This document shows, one piece after another, positions 1 to 5,653 of a stretch of 5,653 nt of DNA; positions within the stretch are counted from its first letter, which is position 1; the number at the start of each line of letters is the position of its first letter. Position numbers and translations under genes: made by a program. Source of the stretch: Gammaproteobacteria bacterium (GTDB taxonomy: Bacteria; Pseudomonadota; Gammaproteobacteria; Steroidobacterales; GCA-2729495); the NCBI GenBank assembly GCA_023150055.1, contig JAKLLP010000142.1:322-5974 (forward strand), read 5' to 3'. The notes under the pieces are model-generated. The model worked only from the letters and a program-made list of their open reading frames with translations. It did no database searches and was not told the origin of the DNA.

Positions 1-130
1 GAGTCCTCGCAATCTCCGGTGCACCCCGGTTCCTGCGAGGCATTCTAAGGAAATACCTCCCGCATCGCGCTTCCTTTACCGGGCCATCGCATTCCCAGTA
101 CCCTTAGCGCCCCTGACCGGCCTGCCCGCC
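1..130. other. Non-coding leader upstream of zapE with a hairpin near the window edge
   Basis: No gene is supported here. CCTCGCA (5-11) and TGCGAGG (34-40) form a perfect 7-bp inverted repeat. The 22-base loop contains a second pairing, CCGG (16-19) with CCGG (26-29). No T-run follows on the plus strand, so it is not a standard rho-independent terminator in that direction. The minus-strand continuation lies outside the window. A very weak promoter-like pair, TTTACC (75-80) and TACCCT (99-104) with an 18-base spacer, could serve zapE, but it matches consensus poorly. No good ribosome binding site precedes the zapE ATG. Confidence 0.5.
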
Positions 131-1225
131 ATGGATCTGCACGCCCGCTACATTGCCGCACTGGCAAGCAAGTCCTTCTACCCGGATGTCGCACAGGCAC
201 GGGCGATCGAGGTGCTGCAGCGGGTGAGCGATGATCTCGGCACAGTGCCGACAGGAAACGGTCTGCTCGCGAAAATCCGGCAGCGGCTTTCAGGCGCCCG
301 CAGCGCCCCGGTCCGCGGCGCCTATCTGTGGGGGGGCGTTGGCCGGGGCAAGACGTTCGTCATGGATCTTTTCTACGAGAATCTGCCGCCCGGGAGCCGG
401 CTGCGCTACCACTTCCACCGGTTGATGTATCGGGTGCATGGTCGGCTCAAGACATTGCGGAACGAACAAGCACCACTGGAGATCGTAGCGGATGATTTTG
501 CCGCCCAGGCGCGCGTGGTCTGCTTCGATGAATTTTTCGTCAGCGACATCGCCGATGCAATGATTCTCGGCGGGTTACTCGATGCCTTGTTTCGTCGGGG
601 CGTGACGCTGGTCGCCACCTCGAATATCCCGCCTGAGGACCTCTACCGCGGCGGACTGCAACGCGCGAGGTTTCTTCCGACCATCGACCTGATCAGAAAT
701 CATGCCGAAGTCATACGAGTCGACGCGGGCACGGATTATCGACTGCGCGTACTCGAACAGGCGGATATCTATCACGCGCCGCTTGGCCGCGCGGCCGAAG
801 CAGCACTGGAAAACTGGTTTGCGAAGCTTGCCCCGGAGCAGGGTTCGGTCGGCCAGTCGATCGAGATCAACGGCCGCGATATCGCCACCCGTCGTCGCGC
901 AGACGGCATCGCCTGGTTCGACTATCCGTCGCTGTGCGCAGGTCCGCGAAGCCAGGAAGACTACATCGAAATTGCGCGAGCCTTTCAGGCCGTCATCGTT
1001 TCCGCGATCCCGATCCTGGACGAGACCCGCGAAGACGAGGCCCGGCGACTCATCGCGATGGTCGATGAATTCTATGACCGCCGGGTGAAGCTGATTCTGT
1101 CGGCCGAGGCGCCACTGGCCTTGCTCTACTGCGGCCACCGCCTGGTCCGGGAATTCGAGCGTACCCGCAGTCGCTTGCAGGAGATGCAGTCCAGAGCCTA
1201 CCTGGCGGCGCCGCACGTGCCATAA
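131..1225 (+). CDS. zapE: Cell division protein ZapE (AFG1-like P-loop ATPase)
   Basis: The product is a 364-residue cytoplasmic AAA-type ATPase of the ZapE/AFG1 (LACE1) family; E. coli ZapE is about 375 residues. Visible motifs are a Walker A loop GGVGRGKT (residues 68-75, Lys74), followed by the family sequence FVMDLFYENLP. A Walker B strand VVCFDEF (129-135) runs into FVSDIADAMIL. There is a sensor-like segment ATSNIPPEDLY (162-172), then GPRSQEDYIEIARAF (271-285) and VDEFYDRRVKL (311-321). The C-terminal signature ERTRSRLQEMQSR (343-355) is also present. In E. coli, ZapE acts at the division septum and affects FtsZ ring stability; that role is inferred here by family. The ATG start fits the family N-terminus (RYIAAL near residue 6) although no clear Shine-Dalgarno precedes it. 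gpmA follows 77 bases downstream on the same strand. The gene looks intact. Confidence 0.95.
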   Translation: MDLHARYIAALASKSFYPDVAQARAIEVLQRVSDDLGTVPTGNGLLAKIRQRLSGARSAPVRGAYLWGGVGRGKTFVMDLFYENLPPGSRLRYHFHRLMYRVHGRLKTLRNEQAPLEIVADDFAAQARVVCFDEFFVSDIADAMILGGLLDALFRRGVTLVATSNIPPEDLYRGGLQRARFLPTIDLIRNHAEVIRVDAGTDYRLRVLEQADIYHAPLGRAAEAALENWFAKLAPEQGSVGQSIEINGRDIATRRRADGIAWFDYPSLCAGPRSQEDYIEIARAFQAVIVSAIPILDETREDEARRLIAMVDEFYDRRVKLILSAEAPLALLYCGHRLVREFERTRSRLQEMQSRAYLAAPHVP

Positions 1226-1302
1226 GCCACCGCTGCGTATGCGATGAAGGCGCCATTGCGCGTTAAACTAGCGCCCCATTTTTCAGCAGTAGCAGAGGAA
1301 AC
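1226..1302 (+). promoter_or_regulatory. zapE-gpmA intergenic region: weak hairpin, T-run and gpmA leader
   Basis: GGCGC (1249-1253) and GCGCC (1271-1275) form a 5-bp inverted repeat with a 17-base loop, followed shortly by five T residues (1279-1283). This could be a weak terminator after zapE. Inside the loop, TAAACT (1264-1269) resembles a -10 box at 4 of 6 positions, but no convincing -35 lies at the right distance. I cannot decide between termination plus a new gpmA promoter and simple readthrough. Confidence 0.3.
1294..1302 (+). promoter_or_regulatory. Ribosome binding site of gpmA, ambiguous between two ATGs
   Basis: AGAGGAA (1294-1300) is a good Shine-Dalgarno match. It lies very close to the first ATG (1303; 4 bases after GAGG) and at 10 bases from the second in-frame ATG (1309). 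Translation may start at either, changing the protein by two residues. The first was used for the CDS call. Confidence 0.6.
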
Positions 1303-2055
1303 ATGAGCATGCCGGGCAAGCTTGTACTGTGCCGCCACGGCCAGAGCACCTGGAACCTGGAAAACCTGTTCACCGGGTGGGTCGACGTCGACCTGACCGA
1401 ACAGGGGCGGGCCGAGGCAGCCGAGGCAGGCCGCCAGTTGAGCGCACTCGGCCTCCAGTTCGACTACGCCTACACCTCGGTCCTGAAACGCGCGATCCGC
1501 ACGCTGTGGATTATTCTCGACCAGATGGACCTCATGTGGATCCCGGTCGAGAGAAACTGGCGGCTCAATGAGCGCCATTACGGCGCGCTGCAGGGGCTGA
1601 ACAAGGCGCAAACCGCCGCGAAGCACGGGGAAGACCAGGTCAAGATCTGGCGACGCAGCTTCGATATCCCGCCGCCACCGCTTGCACAGGACGATCAGCG
1701 CCACCCGCGCTTTGACCGCCGGTATCGCGGGATCTCGCCGCTCCCGGGAACCGTGTCACTGAAAGACACGCTCGCCCGGGTACTGCCCTACTGGGAACCC
1801 AGCATCGCACCACGACTAAGCGCGGGCGTGAAGGGGCTGGTCGCTGCTCACGGCAACAGCCTGCGCGCGCTGGTCAAGATGCTCGACGGGATCTCCGACG
1901 AGGAGATAACCGGGCTGAACATACCCACCGGCATCCCGCTACTGTATGAACTCGACGATCGACTCCAGCCGAGGGACCGCCGCTACATCGGCGATCCGGA
2001 AACGGTCCGCAAGGCCTCGGCAGCCGTGGCTGCCCAGGGCAAGGCTTCGCAATGA
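1303..2055 (+). CDS. gpmA: 2,3-bisphosphoglycerate-dependent phosphoglycerate mutase
   Basis: This 250-residue cytosolic enzyme interconverts 3-phosphoglycerate and 2-phosphoglycerate in glycolysis and gluconeogenesis through a phosphohistidine intermediate. It has the histidine phosphatase signature RHGQSTWN (residues 11-18), with catalytic His12. It continues with [14 protein letters not shown] (22-35), the substrate-binding region [11 protein letters not shown] (57-67, Arg63) and [13 protein letters not shown] (89-101, catalytic Glu90). The second histidine is in [11 protein letters not shown] (181-191, His183), followed by [12 protein letters not shown]. The length matches the E. coli dPGM of 250 residues, and the C-terminal AAVAAQGKA tail is typical. 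It differs from GpmI, the cofactor-independent enzyme, which is unrelated and about 510 residues. The stop codon overlaps the start of the carbonic anhydrase gene by ATGA. All catalytic residues are present. Confidence 0.97.
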   Translation: MSMPGKLVLCRHGQSTWNLENLFTGWVDVDLTEQGRAEAAEAGRQLSALGLQFDYAYTSVLKRAIRTLWIILDQMDLMWIPVERNWRLNERHYGALQGLNKAQTAAKHGEDQVKIWRRSFDIPPPPLAQDDQRHPRFDRRYRGISPLPGTVSLKDTLARVLPYWEPSIAPRLSAGVKGLVAAHGNSLRALVKMLDGISDEEITGLNIPTGIPLLYELDDRLQPRDRRYIGDPETVRKASAAVAAQGKASQ

Positions 2056-2573
2056 TCTACGACCTCGCCGAACGCAGTCCGCGGATCGCCGACGACGCCT
2101 ATATCGCGCCGTCTGCAACAATCATCGGCGATGTGCATATCGGGGCGGCGGCGAGCGTCTGGTTCGGCGCGGTCCTGCGCGGAGACGTGGAGCGCATCAC
2201 CATCGGATCAGGGAGCAATGTGCAGGACAACTCGGTGCTGCACTCCGATCCCGGCGCTCCGCTCGTGCTTGGCGATCGGGTTACCGTCGGTCATATGGTC
2301 ACGCTGCACGGCTGTCATGTCGGAGATGAGGCCCTTATCGGTATCGGTGCCGTGGTTCTCAATCACGCCCGAATCGGCGCGCGGTCTGTCGTCGGAGCGG
2401 GAGCGCTGGTGACGGAGGGCAAGGAATTTCCGGATGGGGTCCTGATACTGGGTTCACCGGCGAGACTGGCTCGCCCGCTGACCGCGGAGGAGCTTGCACG
2501 TTTTCACAGCGCCGCTGACCGGTATGTCGATCGCAGACTCCTGTACGCCAGCTCGCTGCGGCCGCGTCAATGA
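2052..2573 (+). CDS. Gamma-class carbonic anhydrase family protein (YrdA/PaaY type)
   Basis: The product is a 173-residue left-handed beta-helix protein built from hexapeptide repeats, of the gamma carbonic anhydrase/YrdA/CaiE/PaaY group. Three predicted zinc-ligand histidines are visible: His64 in VLHSD, and His81 and His86 in [10 protein letters not shown]. Other family positions are LRGD (42-45) and VQDN (57-60). Repeats run from about residue 12 to 135, ending in the ILGSPARL motif, with a helical C-terminal tail. It lacks the acidic loop and the glutamate after the LRGD-equivalent motif that act in proton transfer in archaeal Cam. Carbonic anhydrase activity is therefore plausible but not assured; a thioesterase or acyltransferase-like role is known for some relatives. 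The ATG overlaps the gpmA stop, and AAGG (2041-2044) lies 7 bases upstream as a ribosome binding site, so translational coupling to gpmA is likely. Confidence 0.92.
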   Translation: MIYDLAERSPRIADDAYIAPSATIIGDVHIGAAASVWFGAVLRGDVERITIGSGSNVQDNSVLHSDPGAPLVLGDRVTVGHMVTLHGCHVGDEALIGIGAVVLNHARIGARSVVGAGALVTEGKEFPDGVLILGSPARLARPLTAEELARFHSAADRYVDRRLLYASSLRPRQ

Positions 2574-2587
2574 TTCCAGAGCGCTTT

Positions 2588-2605
2588 GTCAGCTTCGTTG
2601 CTGGC
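2588..2605. terminator. Possible weak hairpin in the convergent gap between the carbonic anhydrase gene and tesB
   Basis: In the 44-base gap between the two convergent stop codons, GTCAGC (2588-2593) can pair with GCTGGC (2600-2605). This gives a 6-bp stem with one G-T mismatch/wobble and a 6-base loop, TTCGTT. There is no T-tract on either side, so it is not a canonical intrinsic terminator. It could still help separate converging transcripts. Confidence 0.25.
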
Positions 2606-2617
2606 GTCCGCTGCCAA

Positions 2618-3431
2618 CTAGCTCCTGAGCCGGATCAGTCCTTCCTGAGCAAGCGATCCTACTAATCTGCCTTCACGAGTGAATACCTGCCCGCGGGCAA
2701 GACCGCGGGCCCCCGAGGCATTCGGGCTCTCGAGATCGAACAGGAGCCATTCATCCACGCGCAACGGGCGATGGAACCACATCGCGTGGTCGAGGCTTGC
2801 CATCTGTAATTGTCCGCGCTTCGCATGCATGCCGTGCGGAAGGGTTGCAGTTCCGATCAACTCGTAATCAGAGATATAGGCGAACAATGCATGGTGAATA
2901 AACTCATCCTCGGGCAGCCGGTCGATCGCCTTCATCCAGACCTGCTTTACCGGCTCGACCCGGCCCACATTCAGGAACTGGTCGGGCTGAACGGGCTTGA
3001 CCAGGAAGGGCCTCCGGTAATTCAGGAATCTGCGCATTCTTTCGGGAAGTTCAGCACCACTTTCCTTAGCCAAATCAAATAGATCAAGCAGACTCTCCGG
3101 ATCCGGCACAGGCGGCATGCTGGCCTGGTGCTCGAGCCCATCTTCCGGCACCTGGAAGGACGCAGACATATTGAAGATCTGGGCACCGTGCTGGATGGCC
3201 ACAACCCGGCGGGCCGAAAAGCTGCCCCCATCACGAGCGCGATCGACCTCATAGACGATCGGAGCAGCGACATCACCGCGCTGTGCGGCTGGCCGCAGCC
3301 AGCGCCTGGCCCAATACCTGTCCACCGAAGACCTGGGGCAGCCCGATGTCGTGGCTTTGTCCCCGGAAGATATTTTCCTCGAGCGGCTCCAGCTCGAGAA
3401 GCGTAATCAGGTCCTGAAGCGTCTGGTCCAT
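2618..3431 (-). pseudogene. tesB: Acyl-CoA thioesterase II (TesB), frameshifted by an apparent 47-base deletion
   Basis: TesB is a double-hotdog enzyme that hydrolyses medium- and long-chain acyl-CoA to free fatty acid and CoA. The gene begins at the ATG at 3431-3429 with [20 protein letters not shown], then [24 protein letters not shown]. It meets a stop at 3275-3273 after 52 codons. The rest is in a different frame from about 3280 to the TAG at 2618. There it shows APIVYEV, SFSARRVVAIQHG, MSASFQ, HAMWFHRP, the ASGARG segment and the terminal AQEGLIR. Catalytic positions in the second part are Asp (YISD, 2867-2869), Ser where E. coli TesB has Thr228 (2795-2797) and Gln (2645-2647). The segment equivalent to E. 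coli VPEERLVHSFHSYFLRP is absent. Adding 47 bases restores frame and gives 286 residues, the E. coli length. The lesion may be a true mutation or a sequencing/assembly error. Confidence 0.88.
3284..3297. repeat. Short inverted repeat beside the tesB lesion
   Basis: TGCGGC (3284-3289) and GCCGCA (3292-3297) are perfect inverted copies separated by two bases. They lie immediately 5' (in tesB sense) of where the reading frame breaks at about 3275-3284. Such a tight GC hairpin can promote polymerase slippage or sequencing dropout, so it may be related to the missing 47 bases. The link is an inference. Confidence 0.5.
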
Positions 3432-3557
3432 GCGATTCACCACAAGCCGTCGCCGGCATTGTATACACACCCTGCGAGTACCAGCGGGCGGTACGTACGG
3501 TTCTGGCGGTCGTATGTTAAGGTCAGCCAAAGCGGGGTTGTACGGGGAGTGCTGGAA
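3432..3557. promoter_or_regulatory. Divergent intergenic region between tesB and the DUF1499 gene
   Basis: These 126 bases separate two outward-facing genes and must hold promoters for both if each is transcribed on its own. For tesB, the minus-strand TACAAT (3463-3458) matches the -10 consensus at 5 of 6 and lies about 26 bases before the ATG, but the -35 is poor. For the forward gene, TATGTT (3513-3518) is a weak -10 candidate with no clear -35. The palindrome GTACGTAC (3491-3498) sits midway and could be an operator, though an 8-base palindrome may be chance. Confidence 0.3.
3544..3549 (+). promoter_or_regulatory. Ribosome binding site fixing the start of the DUF1499 gene
   Basis: GGGGAG (3544-3549) lies 8 bases before the ATG at 3558. 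This selects that ATG over the much longer upstream reading frame open from 3351, which would overlap the 5' end of the divergent tesB gene. Confidence 0.65.
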
Positions 3558-4301
3558 ATGAGCAGGCAACCGGAAGGGACGCGGCTTAGCCGTATCGGCT
3601 GTTGGTCGGCCGCCATTGGTCTTCTGCTGATCGCCGCATCTGCAGGCCACAGGTTGGGGTTCCTCGCGAGCTGGCAGATCGCCTTCGGCGCATTGGCGCT
3701 GGCCGGGCTCTCAATGCTGACAGCGTTGATCACCAGTGGCCTGGGCCTGTTGCGCAGCCGTGGCAGCGCCGGGAACGCCTCACGGGCTGCAACATGGCTC
3801 GCTTTTTTCGTGGCGCTTGCAATTACCGGCTTCAACGCAAGCCGCCTGGCAACCATGGGGGGCCCACCAATCCACGACATCACGACCGATATCAACGACC
3901 CGCCCGCCTTCGTGGCAGCCATCCCCCTCCGAGAAGCCGCTGGCGCGACCAATCCATCCATGTACTTCCCCGACGAGAGCGCGGCTTTACAGGCCGAAGC
4001 CTATCCCGATATCAGCACCATCGTTCTGGATACTCCGGCGCCTGCAGCATTCGAAAGCGCCAAAAATGCCGCCAGGGCCATGGGCTGGGAAATCATCGCT
4101 ACCGTTCCCGAAGAAGGCCGAATCGAGGCCACGGCGACCACCCCCTGGATCGGTTTCAAGGATGACGTCGTCATTCGAGTTGCCGCGTCCGGCCTGCAAT
4201 CACAAGTCGATGTGCGCTCCAAGTCCCGAGTCGGCAAAGGCGATGCCGGGCTCAACGCGAAGCGTATTCGCGCATTTCGTGACCGGCTGACGAGCGGCTG
4301 A
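3558..4301 (+). CDS. DUF1499 domain membrane protein
   Basis: This is a 247-residue protein with three predicted membrane segments at about residues 13-29, 40-64 and 77-94. A soluble DUF1499 domain follows at about 104-246. Domain hallmarks are [16 protein letters not shown] (103-118), the central [12 protein letters not shown] (149-160) and [16 protein letters not shown] (164-179). The closing [18 protein letters not shown] (220-237) is highly typical of the family. The start at 3558 is supported by GGGGAG 8 bases upstream. Translation from 3351 would add residues that do not resemble the family and run through the tesB start. The biochemical function of DUF1499 is not known. Some relatives are soluble lipoproteins or plastid proteins, whereas this form is anchored in the inner membrane. 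Its stop lies 13 bases before the next gene, suggesting cotranscription with the phosphatase-fold gene. Confidence 0.88.
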   Translation: MSRQPEGTRLSRIGCWSAAIGLLLIAASAGHRLGFLASWQIAFGALALAGLSMLTALITSGLGLLRSRGSAGNASRAATWLAFFVALAITGFNASRLATMGGPPIHDITTDINDPPAFVAAIPLREAAGATNPSMYFPDESAALQAEAYPDISTIVLDTPAPAAFESAKNAARAMGWEIIATVPEEGRIEATATTPWIGFKDDVVIRVAASGLQSQVDVRSKSRVGKGDAGLNAKRIRAFRDRLTSG

Positions 4302-4314
4302 ACGGGGCCATATC

Positions 4315-5157
4315 TTGGCCGTCGCTCCCATCCCGGAGCTCGTGGATTTCTACCTCGGCCTGCTCGTTACGGCCGGCGATTATGCCCTGGCAATTCAACG
4401 GGCAGCAGGTTCCGGAGCGCTGGAACAACGCCATGACTCCCTGGTCAGTGCGCTGAAGGACGCCGGTCTTGCGGTACAGAATTACGTAGAAGTCGCCACA
4501 CTGGCACGTGATCCTCGCATCGGATTTTTCGGCGAAGAGCCTTCCCGCTCAACCAACGGGAAATATTTCGTCGCCGATGCCGATCTCTGCGTGCACCTCG
4601 ATCCGGTCAATGGCGCATGTCTCCACCAGCATCAACGACCGAACTGGGATATTGTTCTGAGTATCTCACTTCATCGCCGACTGCTGGCGGCAGTCAGTTA
4701 TGTGCCCAGCACCGGGCGTTTCTATATCGGGCTGCGTGACGCAGGCGCTCTGACAGGAACCCGCGCCCGTCCAAAACTGGCAGAGATGCTCCCGCTGCAC
4801 ACACGCCCCGGGAGCCGCCATTGCCTGACCTACCAGACCCCGGAGATGCACGCCCGCTTGCGGGGCGAGTTCGAGTGTTTCGAAATCGTCACCGACCGTG
4901 ATCCTGCTCGCGGCATCGACAACTTCAACGCCATTTACAACGGCCAGCTGGCGGCGTTCGCCTGCCGTGATGGGGCATGCCTCGGCTGGGGCGCCGCCGC
5001 CTTCATCGCCACGCTGGCGGGCGCTCGAGCATCACGACTCGACGGAGGTCCGCTCAGGATTTTCGATGATTTCCACCCTGGCGAATCACTCGACATGATC
5101 GTGGCTGTCGACCCCCTGATTCACACGGCAATCATGGATCGGCTGGCGGAACGCTGA
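4315..5157 (+). CDS. Inositol-monophosphatase-fold protein with altered metal-binding motifs
   Basis: The 280-residue product resembles the inositol monophosphatase/CysQ superfamily of Mg-dependent, Li-sensitive phosphatases. Recognisable regions are GFFGEEP (70-76; metal-binding Glu kept), HLDPVNGA (94-101), WDIVLSISLHRRLLAAVSYVP (111-131) and LGWGAAAFIATLAGA (223-237). DGGPL follows at 243-247. Active family members have DPxDGT and WDxAA. Here the second Asp of the first motif is Asn99, the Thr is Ala101, and the Asp after Trp225 is Gly226. The usual VTxxD segment near residue 45 is also degenerate (LVSALKD). The scaffold is open and conserved over normal length (about 260-280), so it may be a non-catalytic homologue or use other chemistry. 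The TTG start at 4315 has CGGGG (4303-4307) 7 bases upstream. It is probably in an operon with the DUF1499 gene. Confidence 0.8.
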   Translation: MAVAPIPELVDFYLGLLVTAGDYALAIQRAAGSGALEQRHDSLVSALKDAGLAVQNYVEVATLARDPRIGFFGEEPSRSTNGKYFVADADLCVHLDPVNGACLHQHQRPNWDIVLSISLHRRLLAAVSYVPSTGRFYIGLRDAGALTGTRARPKLAEMLPLHTRPGSRHCLTYQTPEMHARLRGEFECFEIVTDRDPARGIDNFNAIYNGQLAAFACRDGACLGWGAAAFIATLAGARASRLDGGPLRIFDDFHPGESLDMIVAVDPLIHTAIMDRLAER

Positions 5158-5338
5158 CGCCACGCTTGCGGCCCCGGAGCAGTCCCTTGCCTGCCAGCAG
5201 GCCGACCTTGATCCAATGCACACGCTCGCTGTCGTGGTGATGAGCCCCAAAAAAAAACGGTTCTTCGCCATTGGCGGGGAGGCCGGCCGGTGTGTGACTG
5301 ACACGCTGATGGTGGTCAACCCGACCTCCCGCCGCAAG

Positions 5339-5382
5339 GGCGGTCCGTAGGTGGCAGGTTGTCAACGTATGGGTGGACCGCC
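5339..5382. repeat. 8-bp inverted repeat with 28-base loop
   Basis: GGCGGTCC (5339-5346) and GGACCGCC (5375-5382) are perfect inverted copies. The loop contains a smaller dyad, GTTG (5358-5361) and CAAC (5363-5366), around one T. There is no following T-tract, so a terminator is not supported; a structured RNA or protein-binding site is possible. Confidence 0.5.
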
Positions 5383-5443
5383 ACACCAGCCAGCGGCACC
5401 GGGAATGATTGGCAGGGTGCCGTTCTGGAAGGTGGCGTGGAGT

Positions 5444-5466
5444 GGCGGCATCCCTCTACCGCCGCC
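5444..5466. repeat. 6-bp GC inverted repeat with 11-base loop
   Basis: GGCGGC (5444-5449) pairs with GCCGCC (5461-5466). In DNA of this GC content such repeats arise often by chance. It is listed only because it is the second hairpin in an otherwise unexplained stretch. Confidence 0.35.
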
Positions 5467-5653
5467 GCCTCGAAAGCACGGTTGGCTCCATGGCTTCGGT
5501 AACAAGTTCTGAGGGAGCCGCGCAAGACTTGCCCGCCCACGCCTGCTCGGCCAGCCGGCCACTGGGCTCTGCCCAGGGACGGGCCGAGTTCCACCCGGGC
5601 GCGGCTCCTGACGCCCCAGGGCGGGTGGCGGTGACGTCAAGGCGGGCGTGTGG

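Larger units (their letters stand above)
5158..5653. other. 496-base tail with no supported gene
   Basis: No reading frame here has a ribosome binding site together with recognisable protein motifs. Open frames on the minus strand are arginine-, proline- and glycine-rich, as expected of GC-rich non-coding DNA, and they stop or overlap each other. A short plus-strand frame (ATG 5240, stop 5348-5350, 36 codons, starting MSPKKKRFF) has no convincing start signal. Notable content is a run of nine A (5249-5257), inverted repeats at 5339-5382 and 5444-5466, and frequent GTGG. The window edge may cut an upstream or convergent gene's leader. Confidence 0.5.

Noticed and set aside
575..1216. Long antisense open frame (213 codons) opposite zapE
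   Set aside because: It lies wholly inside the strongly supported zapE gene, has no family motifs and no start signal; such mirror frames are common in GC-rich genes.
1198..1704. Antisense open frame of 168 codons opposite the zapE end and gpmA
   Set aside because: It overlaps the coding 5' half of gpmA and its leader; the translation shows no recognisable domain.
2052..2573. Acetyltransferase of the hexapeptide-repeat family as an alternative for the carbonic anhydrase call
   Set aside because: The three spaced histidines (64, 81, 86) and the LRGD and QDN positions fit the gamma carbonic anhydrase group better than sugar or serine acetyltransferases.
3351..3557. Upstream extension of the DUF1499 reading frame
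   Set aside because: The extra 69 residues run antisense to the tesB start and do not resemble the family; a good ribosome binding site sits just before the ATG at 3558.
3432..3650. N-terminal extension of tesB back to the ATG at 3650
   Set aside because: It would run antisense through the DUF1499 start, and the added residues are unlike TesB, whose N-terminus matches from 3431.
5216..5350. Small plus-strand open frame (44 codons from ATG 5216, or 36 from ATG 5240) containing PKKKRFF and VVNPTS
   Set aside because: VVNPTS loosely recalls the NPxSG motif of diacylglycerol kinases, but the frame stops at once and no ribosome binding site or further similarity is present.
5316..5640. Overlapping minus-strand open frames (about 92 codons each), considered as a transposase or gene remnant
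   Set aside because: The frames conflict with one another and are low-complexity R/P/G-rich, with no motif I can name; no terminal repeats or target duplications are visible.

Overview
The window is GC-rich DNA with dense, short-spaced genes. Its gene families point to a gammaproteobacterium: ZapE/AFG1-type ATPase, cofactor-dependent phosphoglycerate mutase, YrdA-type gamma carbonic anhydrase, TesB-type thioesterase II and a DUF1499 membrane protein. No rRNA, tRNA, CRISPR array or recognisable mobile element is visible, so placement below class is not attempted. It reads as an ordinary chromosomal core region with two unusual genes.

Layout. Bases 1-130 are non-coding and hold a hairpin close to the left edge. 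A forward run follows: zapE (131-1225), a 77-base gap, gpmA (1303-2055), then a gamma carbonic anhydrase gene (2052-2573) that overlaps gpmA by ATGA and is probably translationally coupled to it. After a 44-base convergent gap comes tesB on the minus strand (2618-3431), which is broken. Its first 50 or so codons and its remaining roughly 220 codons lie in different frames. The spacing fits loss of exactly 47 bases, which would restore a 286-residue protein. A 126-base divergent gap leads to a second forward pair 13 bases apart: a three-helix DUF1499 membrane protein (3558-4301) and an inositol-monophosphatase-fold protein (4315-5157). The latter keeps the fold's signature regions but has lost several metal-binding residues. 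The last 496 bases (5158-5653) contain no gene I can support.

How the genes relate. gpmA and the carbonic anhydrase are housekeeping metabolism (glycolysis and CO2/bicarbonate handling). zapE acts in cell division and is probably transcribed in the same direction as gpmA. TesB would hydrolyse acyl-CoA. The DUF1499/IMPase-like pair probably forms a small operon of unknown role.

I did not find a clear new multi-gene system. The points most worth checking are the phosphatase-like protein with altered active-site residues, paired with DUF1499, and the 47-base lesion in tesB.
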